Shown piece by piece: positions 13,041-20,266 of a stretch of 23,155 bases of DNA. The DNA comes from ZC4RG19 sp017577565 (GTDB lineage Bacteria; Actinomycetota; Acidimicrobiia; Acidimicrobiales; VFJN01), in the NCBI GenBank assembly GCA_047459075.1, contig VSCH01000046.1:1-23155 (forward strand). The letters are read 5' to 3'. The notes beneath the pieces were generated by a model. That model saw nothing but the letters and a program-made list of their open reading frames with translations. It made no database searches and was not told where the DNA came from. The translations under genes and the position numbers were made by a program. Positions within the stretch are counted from its first letter, which is position 1. The number at the start of each line of letters is the position of its first letter.

Positions 13041-13550
13041 GTGCCCCCCACGCGCAGGACCCGCCCCGCCCCGTCGCCCCGGTCCGGCGACCGGCCGGCC
13101 GGCACGCACCCCGTCCAGGTGTTCACCGACGGTGCCTGCCTGGGCAACCCCGGCCCCGGCGGCTGGGCGTGGGCCGAGGTCGACGGCGCCTTCGCCAGCG
13201 GCGCCGAGCCCCGCACGACCAACCAGCGGATGGAGATCACCGCCGCGTTCGAGGCGGTCAAGGCCCACAGCGGACCGCTGGAGGTCGTCAGCGACTCGAC
13301 CTACGTCGTGAACTGCTTCCGCGACCGCTGGTGGGCGGGCTGGCACCGGCGGGGGTGGCGGAACGCCGCCGGCAAGCCGGTCGCCAACCGCGACCTGTGG
13401 GAGCCGTTCGTCGAGCTGGTCCTCGCCCGGGGCGACGTCGTCTTCCGGTGGGTGAAGGGCCACGCCAACCACCGCATGAACGACTTCGTCGACGAGCTGG
13501 CGGTGGAGGCGGCCAGGACGCAGCGGGGCCGGTCGGGGCGCATGCGCTGA
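13041..13550 (+). CDS. rnhA: ribonuclease HI
   Basis: 169 residues from GTG at 13041. It cleaves the RNA strand of RNA-DNA hybrids such as R-loops and primers. The whole two-metal active site is visible: Asp30 in VFTDGACLGNPGPGGW, Glu65 in TTNQRMEITA, Asp85 in VVSDSTYVV and Asp148 in HRMNDFVDELA, plus the flexible-loop His141 in WVKGHANHR. A basic-protrusion-like helix with WWAGWHRRGWRN (97-108) is kept. Residues 1-24 are an Arg/Pro-rich extension not found in E. coli RNase HI (155 aa); an alternative start within this extension cannot be excluded, but TAGGGT 8 nt upstream supports the chosen one. It precedes hyuA by 17 bp, yet hyuA has its own -10 box in that gap. Confidence 0.95.
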   Translation: MPPTRRTRPAPSPRSGDRPAGTHPVQVFTDGACLGNPGPGGWAWAEVDGAFASGAEPRTTNQRMEITAAFEAVKAHSGPLEVVSDSTYVVNCFRDRWWAGWHRRGWRNAAGKPVANRDLWEPFVELVLARGDVVFRWVKGHANHRMNDFVDELAVEAARTQRGRSGRMR

Positions 13551-13554
13551 CCGC

Positions 13555-13567
13555 TAGGTTCCCGGCC
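13555..13567 (+). promoter_or_regulatory. leaderless promoter of hyuA-hyuB
   Basis: TAGGTT (13555-13560) begins 5 bp after the rnhA stop and ends 7 nt before the hyuA GTG at 13568. The operon can thus be expressed apart from rnhA although the gap is only 17 bp. Confidence 0.5.
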
Positions 13568-15370
13568 GTGCAGCTCGGGGTCGACACCGGAGGGACCTTC
13601 ACCGACCTGGTCGCGGCCGACGGGCGGGTCGCCAAGGTGCTCTCGACGCCGGACGACCCGAGCCGTGCCGTGGCCGAGGCGGTCGCGTCGGTCGGCGGGC
13701 GGGCCGAGCTGCTGGCCCACGGCACGACGGTGGCGACCAACGCCCTGCTGGAGCGGCGGGGGGCGCGGGTGGCGCTGGTGACCACCGAGGGGCTCGGCGA
13801 CCTGATCGAGATCGGGCGCCAGGACCGGCCGTCGCTCTACGACCACCTGGCGTCCCGCCCCGAGCCGCTGGTCGAGCGCGGCCTGCGCTACGAGGTGCCG
13901 GGGCGCCTGGCGGCCGACGGCACCGAGCTGGCCCCGGTGGCGCCCGAGGCGGTGCCGGCGATCGACCCGGCCGCCGAGGCGGTGGCCGTCTGCCTGCTGC
14001 ACGCGGACGTCGAGCCGGCCCACGAGCGGGTCGTCGCCCGCGTGCTGCGGGACCGCGGGCTGGACGTCACCTGCTCGCACGAGGTGTCGCCCGAGATGCG
14101 CGAGTACGAGCGCACCGTGACGACGGTCGTCAACGCCGCGCTGCGCCCCCGCTGCCGGCGCTACCTGCGGCGGATCGCCGAGCTGGCCGACGAGGTGCTG
14201 GTCATGACCTCGTCGGGCGGGCTGCTGCCCGCGGCCGAGGCGGCCGAGCTGCCGGCGGCGCTGCTGCTGTCGGGCCCGGCGGGCGGCGTGCGGGCCGGGG
14301 CGGCCGCCGCGGTGGCGAACGGGTTCCGGGGCGCCGTCACCTTCGACATGGGCGGCACGTCGACCGACGTCTGCCTCGTGCTCGACGGGACGCCGGCGCC
14401 CGCGGCCCAGCGCGAGGTCGGGGGGTACACGGTGCGCTTCCCCGCGCTGGACGTCCACACGATCGGCGCCGGCGGCGGCTCGATCGCCCGGATCGACCCC
14501 GGCGGCGCGCTCGTCGTCGGCCCGGAGAGCGCGGGCGCCGACCCGGGCCCCGCCTGCTACGGGCGGGGCGGGGAGCGGCCGACGGTCACCGACGCCAACC
14601 TCGTGGCCGGGCGGATCCCGGCCGACGCGCCGTTCTCCGGGCTGGCGCTCGACCGGCGGGCGGCGGCCGCCGCCCTCGACCGGGCCGGCGTGACCGCCGA
14701 GGGGGTGCTGGCGGTGGTGAACGCCAACATGGTCCGGGCCCTGCGGGCCGTGTCGGTCGAGCGGGGCGTCGACCCCCGGGGTCTGGCGCTCGTCGCCTTC
14801 GGCGGTGCCGGGCCGCTGCACGCCTGCGCGCTGGCCGACGCCCTGGGCATGCCGGCGGTCGTCGTGCCCGCCCGGGCCGGCGTGCTGTCGGCGGTCGGCC
14901 TTCTGACCGCGCCCCGCCGGCGGGACCTCGTGCGCTCGTGGCCGGCGCCGGACGACCACGCCGGCCTCGCCGAGGCGCTGGCGGCGCTGGCGGAGCAGGC
15001 CCGGTCGCTGGTGCGGGCGCCGGCCGGCGAGGTGACCGTCACCACCGCGCTCGACTGCCGCTACCGGGGGCAGAGCCACGAGCTGACCGTGCCGGACGTC
15101 GCCGCCTTCCACGACGAGCACCGGCGGCGCAACGGCTACGCCCGGCCCGGCGACCCGGTCGAGGTCGTGGCGCTGCGAGCCGCGGCGACCGGGCCGCCGG
15201 CCGCGGCGATCGACGACCTGCCGGTGGCGCCGCGCCTGGACCGGCCCGTCGACGGGCCGACGGTCATCGCCGAGCCCGACTGCACGATCTGGGTGGCCGA
15301 GGGCTGGACCGCGCACCCGGGGGCGGCCGGGGCGATCGTGCTGCGCCGGACGGGGGAGGTGGGGGCGTGA
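13568..15370 (+). CDS. hyuA: hydantoinase/oxoprolinase subunit A
   Basis: 600 residues from GTG at 13568. The reading frame is open upstream, but the family begins almost directly with the ATP-binding motif, here LGVDTGGTFTD at 3-13. It has the hydantoinase A N-terminal domain (HGTTVATNALLERRGAR near 56-72) and the ASKHA-like ATPase domain (FDMGGTSTDVCLV near 258-270, GAGGGSIA near 300, AFGGAGPLHACALADALGMP further on), followed by a short C-terminal domain. This family provides ATP-dependent activation in N-methylhydantoinase, 5-oxoprolinase and acetone/acetophenone carboxylase; the exact substrate cannot be read from the sequence. Its TGA overlaps the GTG of subunit B in GTGA (15367-15370). 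Confidence 0.93.
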   Translation: MQLGVDTGGTFTDLVAADGRVAKVLSTPDDPSRAVAEAVASVGGRAELLAHGTTVATNALLERRGARVALVTTEGLGDLIEIGRQDRPSLYDHLASRPEPLVERGLRYEVPGRLAADGTELAPVAPEAVPAIDPAAEAVAVCLLHADVEPAHERVVARVLRDRGLDVTCSHEVSPEMREYERTVTTVVNAALRPRCRRYLRRIAELADEVLVMTSSGGLLPAAEAAELPAALLLSGPAGGVRAGAAAAVANGFRGAVTFDMGGTSTDVCLVLDGTPAPAAQREVGGYTVRFPALDVHTIGAGGGSIARIDPGGALVVGPESAGADPGPACYGRGGERPTVTDANLVAGRIPADAPFSGLALDRRAAAAALDRAGVTAEGVLAVVNANMVRALRAVSVERGVDPRGLALVAFGGAGPLHACALADALGMPAVVVPARAGVLSAVGLLTAPRRRDLVRSWPAPDDHAGLAEALAALAEQARSLVRAPAGEVTVTTALDCRYRGQSHELTVPDVAAFHDEHRRRNGYARPGDPVEVVALRAAATGPPAAAIDDLPVAPRLDRPVDGPTVIAEPDCTIWVAEGWTAHPGAAGAIVLRRTGEVGA

Positions 15371-16905
15371 CGGCGAGCCTCGACCCGGCGGCCCTCCAGG
15401 TCCTGATCTCCCGCCTGACCGGCATCGCCGAGGAGATGGGCGCGGTGCTGCGGCGGGCGGCCTTCAGCCCCAACATCAAGGAGCGGGCCGACTGCTCGGC
15501 GGCGCTGTTCACGCCCGCGGGCGAGATGCTCGTGCAGGCCGAGCACATCCCCGTGCACCTCGGGTCGATGCCGGCCAGCGTGCGGGCGGCGATCGACGCC
15601 TTCGGCGACCGGGTCCGGCCGGGCGACCAGGTGGTGGTCAACGACCCCTTCGCCGGGGGGACGCACCTCAACGACGTCACGCTCGTCGCCCCGTGCTTCG
15701 TCGACGGCCGGCTCGTCGGGTGGGCGGCCAACCGGGCGCACCACGCCGACGTCGGCGGCGCCGCCCCGGGGTCGATCCCCGCCGACGCCGTCGAGATCCA
15801 CCAGGAGGGGCTGCGCATCCCGCCGACGCTGCTCGACGACGGCGTGCGCCGGCTGCTGGTCGCCAACTCCCGCACGCCGGAGGAGCGCCTCGGCGACCTC
15901 GCCGCCCAGACCGGCGCCAACGTCGTCGGGGTCGAGCGCCTGGCCGAGGTGGTCGCCGGCGGGGCGCCGTTGGACGAGGTCGTCGACTACGGCGAGCGGC
16001 GGATGCGGGCGGCGCTGCGCGACCTGCCCGACGGCACGTGGCGGTTCGAGGACGTGCTCGACTCGACCGGCGCCGCGCCCGACCAGCAGCGCCCCGCCCG
16101 CATCCGGGTCGCGGTCACCGTGGCCGGCGACGAGGTGACCGTCGACTTCACCGGGACCGACCCGCAGGCCCGGGGGAACGTCAACGCGGTCGAGGCGGTC
16201 ACGCTCTCGGCGGTCTCCTTCGCCCTGCGGTCGGCGATCGACCCGACCCTGCCGGCCAACGGCGGGGCGATGCGGCCGGTGCGGGTCGTGGCGCCACCGG
16301 GCACGATCGTCGCCGCCCGCCCGCCGGCGGCCGTCGGCGCCGGCAACGTCGAGGTGAGCCAGCGGGTGGCCGACGTGGTGCTCGGCGCGCTGGCGGAGCC
16401 GTGCGCCGCCCGGGTGCCGGCCGCCGGCCAGGGGACGATGAACAACCTGCTCGTGGGGGGCGACGGCTGGGTCTACTACGAGACGGTGGCCGGCGGGCAG
16501 GGCGGGCGGCCGGGCGCTCCCGGCATGAGCGGCGTGCACACCGGCATGACCAACACGCGGAACACGCCCATCGAGGCGCTCGAGCGCGCCTTCCCCCTGC
16601 GTGTCCTGCGCCAGCGCCTGCGGCGGGGGAGCGGCGGCGCCGGGTGCCACCCGGGCGGGGAGGGGATCGAGCGGGACCTGCTCGTGCTCGAGGACGTGAC
16701 GGTGTCGCTCATCACCGAGCGGCGGGTGTCCCGCCCGTGGGGGCTCCACGGGGGCGAGCCGGGCGCGCCCGGCGAGAACTGGCTGCTGCCGGGCGGGGAC
16801 GAGGCGCGGGCCGAGCGGCTGCCCGACAAGTGCACCCTGCGCCTGCGGGCCGGCGACGTCGTCCGCGTGCGGACGCCGGGGGGCGGCGGCTGGGGCGCGC
16901 CGTGA
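15367..16905 (+). CDS. hyuB: hydantoinase/oxoprolinase subunit B
   Basis: 512 residues from GTG at 15367, within the 500-600 range of hydantoinase B proteins. Conserved blocks are visible in order: RAAFSPNIKERADCSAALF (31-49), HIPVHLGSMPASV (60-72), NDPFAGGTHLNDVTL (91-105), RAHHADVGGAAPGS (123-136), the ANGGAMRPVRV stretch, and the glycine-rich C-terminal TPGGGGWGAP. The start/stop overlap with hyuA implies translational coupling and a complex of fixed stoichiometry. The reaction is ATP-dependent opening of a cyclic imide-like ring (hydantoin, 5-oxoproline) or a related carboxylation; the natural substrate is unknown. No transporter or carbamoylase gene is nearby that would narrow it. Confidence 0.94.
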   Translation: MTASLDPAALQVLISRLTGIAEEMGAVLRRAAFSPNIKERADCSAALFTPAGEMLVQAEHIPVHLGSMPASVRAAIDAFGDRVRPGDQVVVNDPFAGGTHLNDVTLVAPCFVDGRLVGWAANRAHHADVGGAAPGSIPADAVEIHQEGLRIPPTLLDDGVRRLLVANSRTPEERLGDLAAQTGANVVGVERLAEVVAGGAPLDEVVDYGERRMRAALRDLPDGTWRFEDVLDSTGAAPDQQRPARIRVAVTVAGDEVTVDFTGTDPQARGNVNAVEAVTLSAVSFALRSAIDPTLPANGGAMRPVRVVAPPGTIVAARPPAAVGAGNVEVSQRVADVVLGALAEPCAARVPAAGQGTMNNLLVGGDGWVYYETVAGGQGGRPGAPGMSGVHTGMTNTRNTPIEALERAFPLRVLRQRLRRGSGGAGCHPGGEGIERDLLVLEDVTVSLITERRVSRPWGLHGGEPGAPGENWLLPGGDEARAERLPDKCTLRLRAGDVVRVRTPGGGGWGAP

Positions 16906-16939
16906 GGCCCGCGCCCCCGGGCCCCGCCGTCACCGGCGG
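16906..16939. terminator. two adjacent hairpins between convergent hyuB and coupling-protein genes
   Basis: GGCCCG (16906-16911) pairs with CGGGCC (16918-16923) across 6 nt, followed directly by CCGCCG (16924-16929) and CGGCGG (16934-16939) across a 4-nt loop that contains the end of the minus-strand gene's stop codon. They occupy the 24-bp gap between the two convergent stops and could stop transcription on both strands. Confidence 0.4.
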
Positions 16940-18939
16940 CGGCGCCGGGGCTCCAGCAGCGACGTGACGTTCTGGGGCACGGTCTCCTCGTCGACCGAGC
17001 CGAACACCTCGACGAAGGCCGGGTCGTCGCGGTCGAGCGGGATGGTGGGGTCGGCCGGCCGGTCGGGCGCCTCCGCCCGGTCCCGCCGTCCCCGCCGGAG
17101 CCACGCCTCCCCCTGGTGGATCAGGAAGGCGGGGCCGCGGGCCTGGAGGTCGTCGTCCGGGTCGGCCGGCCGGACGGCGTCCTGGGGCGTCTCCACCCGC
17201 CGGCGCAGCTCGCGGTCGCTCCACCACGGCCGCAGCCGCACCCGGGCCGGCGCCCCGCTCCCGTAGAGGAGGGCGGCCTCGCCCTCGCCGAGCGTGTCGA
17301 CGAGCGCCGGGGGCAGGACGTCCTCGAACCCGCCGGTGGCGCCGCCGGGCCCGGCCGGCAGGACCAGGCGGGCGGGGTGGTTGCGGACGACGAGGTCGGC
17401 GTCGTCGCCGTAGTGCTCGGCGATGCGGTCGAGGTCCTGGAAGACGCTGACGACCTGCACGCCCCGGCTGGGCGCGGTCGAGGCCAGGCCGGCCAGGTCG
17501 TAGACGGGGGCGACCCCCGGCAGGTCGTCGAAGACGACGAGGAGCGGCGGGTCGAGCGGCCGCCCCTGCCGGGCCGACGCCTCGAAGGCCGCGGCGAGGA
17601 CCTGGCGCATGATGACCGCGCACAGCGGCCGCAGCCGGTCGCGGTCGTGCTCGGGGGCGGTCAGGTAGAGCGTGTGGGCGCCGCCGTCGAGCAGCTCCTC
17701 CGGCTCGATGTCGTTGCGGTCCATCGAGGCCGCCACCACCGGGTCGGCGTAGACGCTGAGCACCTCGTGCATGGCGACGAAGAAGCGCTCCCGGACGTCG
17801 TCCTCGCGGGCGAAGGTCGTGCGGTGGGCGCGGGCGGCGTGGCGGTGCCCGCCCTCGAGGACGGCGAGCACCTCGTCGCGCTCGTCGTTCTGGATCCACT
17901 CGGTGACGGTGCGGATCGACCGCTCGCTCACCGCGGCGGCCAGCAGGAACGGCGCCAGCGTCATCGCCATGGAGCTGCGCCAGACGTCGCCCCGCCCCTC
18001 GACGACCAGGCGGTCGCGGTTGGACGCCCCCGACGAGGCCAGGGCGGCGAGGGTCAGGTCGGTGGCCGTGCGGATGGCCCGCTCCCAGGTGTCGCACCGC
18101 GCCAGCAGCGACCAGCCCGAGCGGTGGTAGCGGGTGATGCCCGCCGGGTCGTAGACGTGCACGTCACCCTGGTGGCTGCGCCACCCGATCGTCTCATCGA
18201 GGACGTGGCCCTTGGACGCGGCCACGACGACGGGCCCGGGCCACTCCAGGATCGCCGGGACGACCACGCCGCTCGTCTTGCCCGAGTGGGCGGGGCCGAC
18301 GACGAGCAGGCCGTGGCGGTCCCGCACGGCGACGACCCGTCCGCCGCTGGTGCCGACGGCGAGGTCGGTGGCGCCCTTGCCGCGCCAGAGGGGCCGCAGG
18401 CTGGCGGCGGGTGCCCACCGGGGGCCGTCGCCCCGCTCCGGGGGCTGCCGCGCCGCCAAGACGAGCAGGGTCACGAGGCCGGCGAGGACGACGACGAACC
18501 CGAAGGTGGACCAGTAGCCGACGGGGCCGGGCACGGCGGTGCCGGTGTTGACGGGCTCCCAGGCGGCGGCGGGGTCACCGGGGTCGGCGACGAGGCGGCC
18601 CATGATCCCGGGCGCCTCGGCCAGCGGGTAGCGGGGGACCCCGCCGTTGACCAGGAGGGCGGACAGGTGCCCGACGAGCAGCGGCAGCGCGGCCAGCCCG
18701 AGGACGGGTGCCGCCCAGCGCAGCACGGCGTCGTCGAGCTCGGTGCCGCCCCGTGCGGCCGGACCGGCCGGGGTGGGACCGGGCGGGCCGGCGGGCGGCG
18801 GCGGTGCCGGCCAGCGCTCCCGGTCGCGCCGGCGGCGCTCGTCGTCGCGCAGCTTCCACTCGAGCCGGCGGATCCGCTGCTCGCGCCGGACCTCCCGCCG
18901 GTACATGGCCCACTCGTCCATCGGCCACGGTGGTCGCAT
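16930..18939 (-). CDS. VirD4/TraG-like type IV coupling ATPase
   Basis: 669 residues from ATG at 18939; a second Met at residue 7 is a possible start and neither has a clear ribosome binding site. Layout: a highly charged N-terminal region with a basic helical stretch (13-42), a Pro-rich linker, two membrane segments (about 74-98 and 143-163), then a RecA-like ATPase with Walker A GPAHSGKT (215-222), the ASKGHVLDETIGWR block (241-254) and HVYDPAG (261-267). Walker B is LLVVFDDLPGV with Asp471-Asp472, then GLASTAPSRGVQVVSVFQDL (484-503), matching the TraM-recognition/TraG segment. Coupling proteins recruit substrate to a type IV channel and pump DNA with ATP. The second Walker B residue is Asp rather than the usual Glu. 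It ends with a run of five arginines. It is downstream of the hydrolase gene by 67 bp. Confidence 0.88.
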   Translation of the reverse strand: MRPPWPMDEWAMYRREVRREQRIRRLEWKLRDDERRRRDRERWPAPPPPAGPPGPTPAGPAARGGTELDDAVLRWAAPVLGLAALPLLVGHLSALLVNGGVPRYPLAEAPGIMGRLVADPGDPAAAWEPVNTGTAVPGPVGYWSTFGFVVVLAGLVTLLVLAARQPPERGDGPRWAPAASLRPLWRGKGATDLAVGTSGGRVVAVRDRHGLLVVGPAHSGKTSGVVVPAILEWPGPVVVAASKGHVLDETIGWRSHQGDVHVYDPAGITRYHRSGWSLLARCDTWERAIRTATDLTLAALASSGASNRDRLVVEGRGDVWRSSMAMTLAPFLLAAAVSERSIRTVTEWIQNDERDEVLAVLEGGHRHAARAHRTTFAREDDVRERFFVAMHEVLSVYADPVVAASMDRNDIEPEELLDGGAHTLYLTAPEHDRDRLRPLCAVIMRQVLAAAFEASARQGRPLDPPLLVVFDDLPGVAPVYDLAGLASTAPSRGVQVVSVFQDLDRIAEHYGDDADLVVRNHPARLVLPAGPGGATGGFEDVLPPALVDTLGEGEAALLYGSGAPARVRLRPWWSDRELRRRVETPQDAVRPADPDDDLQARGPAFLIHQGEAWLRRGRRDRAEAPDRPADPTIPLDRDDPAFVEVFGSVDEETVPQNVTSLLEPRRRRR

Positions 18940-19006
18940 GCCCGGGGGATGCGCGCCGGGCGGTGCGTTTGCGCGGCGCGTGCGCCCGCGCCGGTGGACC
19001 GGCTCG

Positions 19007-20266
19007 TCAGCTCGCGTACAGCGACACGTGGACGTGGTCGTAGTGGTTCTGTGTGAGCGAGCCGCCCGGGTCGTAGCGCGTGTAGGGGCGCCACTGCCCG
19101 TTCTGCCAGATCTGCTTCCACCAGATGATGTACTTGACCCGCAGCCGGTCCGCGTTGGCGATCAGGTAGTTGGCCATCGCGCTGCCGTGGGCCTGCATCT
19201 CCGGGGTCGGCAGGGTGTTGGCGGGGGTCGCCATCATGAAGTCGCACGCGAGGCCGACGTGGTGGTCCGACCCCGGCTCGTTGCGCTGGCAGCCGACGCC
19301 GTAGCCCCGGCCGAAGCGCGGGATGACCTCGTCCAGCATCCGGCGGGTGGTCTGCGGCAACCCCGGCTCGGAGTAGAGCGCCGTGCTGCCCTTCGGCCCC
19401 GTGTAGCCCTCGCCGGGGACGACCGGCAACAGGGGCGCGACGTCGGCCCGGTAGCGCTCGGCCGACTCGAGGACGTCGTCGACGTAGCTCCACGACGGGT
19501 TGTAGGTGTGGAGGGCCCGGCGGACGTCGGCGTCGACGCCGTTGTTCTTCAGCAGGCGGGCGGCCGCCACGGCGGCGTCGGGGAAGCTCCACGGGTCGGC
19601 GACCCCGTCGCCGTCCCCGTCGCTGGCGTAGCCGCGGTGCTCCTGCCCCTCGGGGATCGGGGGCCCCGCCACGTCGGGGTCGAAGGCGTCCTTCGAGCTG
19701 TCCCACGTCGAGCCGAGGAACTGCATCGGCCCCCGGGCCCCGCGCTCGTTGACCTCGGGGACGCTCGGGTCGACGGCGGACGGGATGTCGGGGTTGCACC
19801 CGGCCATCCGGCTCCGGCCGTGGTCGCACTCCCGGTGGCCGATGCCGGCGAGGATGGCCCAGTCGACCCCGACGCGCCCGGCCGCCAGGCAGTACGACGA
19901 CAGCGCGAGCTCGGGGATACCCGTGGCCTCCGCCATCTTCCCCCGGTCGGCCAGGCACCCGACGCTGCCGTAGCCGGCGTTCTGCTCGCCCTCGGCCCCG
20001 AACGCCACGGCCACGGCCGTGAGGGCGGCGTTGGCTGCGTCGCTGACGCTCGTGAACACGATGTACGCCGTCATCGCCGCGAGGAAGAGCGGGATGCAGC
20101 TCAGCAGCGCGACGACCGCCGCGATCCAGGGGTGCCGGCGGGCGGCGCGCCAGGCGACCTTGGCGACGGTCGTCCACGGGGACGCCGTCGCCTCGGCGAT
20201 CGTGCGGACGGTGCGCTTCAGGCGCGCGGCCTCGACGGCCAGCCGGGCGGCCCGGCCGGCGCTCAC
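19007..20266 (-). CDS. membrane-anchored two-domain peptidoglycan hydrolase of the type IV secretion cluster (VirB1-like)
   Basis: 419 residues from GTG at 20266, which overlaps the upstream stop in GTGA. A cytosolic basic stretch (1-46) precedes one membrane helix (47-72). The first outer domain is an SLT-type lytic transglycosylase: probable catalytic Glu146 in GIGHRECDHG, GPMQFLGSTWD (179-189), a calcium-loop-like DGDGDGVADPW (217-227) and LHTYNPSWSYVDDVL (252-266). The second (about 303-419) resembles the ARB_07466-like/VanY-type C-terminal domain, with His335-His336, Asp342 (SDHHVGLACDF) and NHYDHVHVS (407-415). Six or so cysteines in the outer part could form disulfides. It should open the wall locally for channel assembly. 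The second domain may bind or cleave peptide or glycan; its activity is not established here. Confidence 0.9.
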   Translation of the reverse strand: MSAGRAARLAVEAARLKRTVRTIAEATASPWTTVAKVAWRAARRHPWIAAVVALLSCIPLFLAAMTAYIVFTSVSDAANAALTAVAVAFGAEGEQNAGYGSVGCLADRGKMAEATGIPELALSSYCLAAGRVGVDWAILAGIGHRECDHGRSRMAGCNPDIPSAVDPSVPEVNERGARGPMQFLGSTWDSSKDAFDPDVAGPPIPEGQEHRGYASDGDGDGVADPWSFPDAAVAAARLLKNNGVDADVRRALHTYNPSWSYVDDVLESAERYRADVAPLLPVVPGEGYTGPKGSTALYSEPGLPQTTRRMLDEVIPRFGRGYGVGCQRNEPGSDHHVGLACDFMMATPANTLPTPEMQAHGSAMANYLIANADRLRVKYIIWWKQIWQNGQWRPYTRYDPGGSLTQNHYDHVHVSLYAS

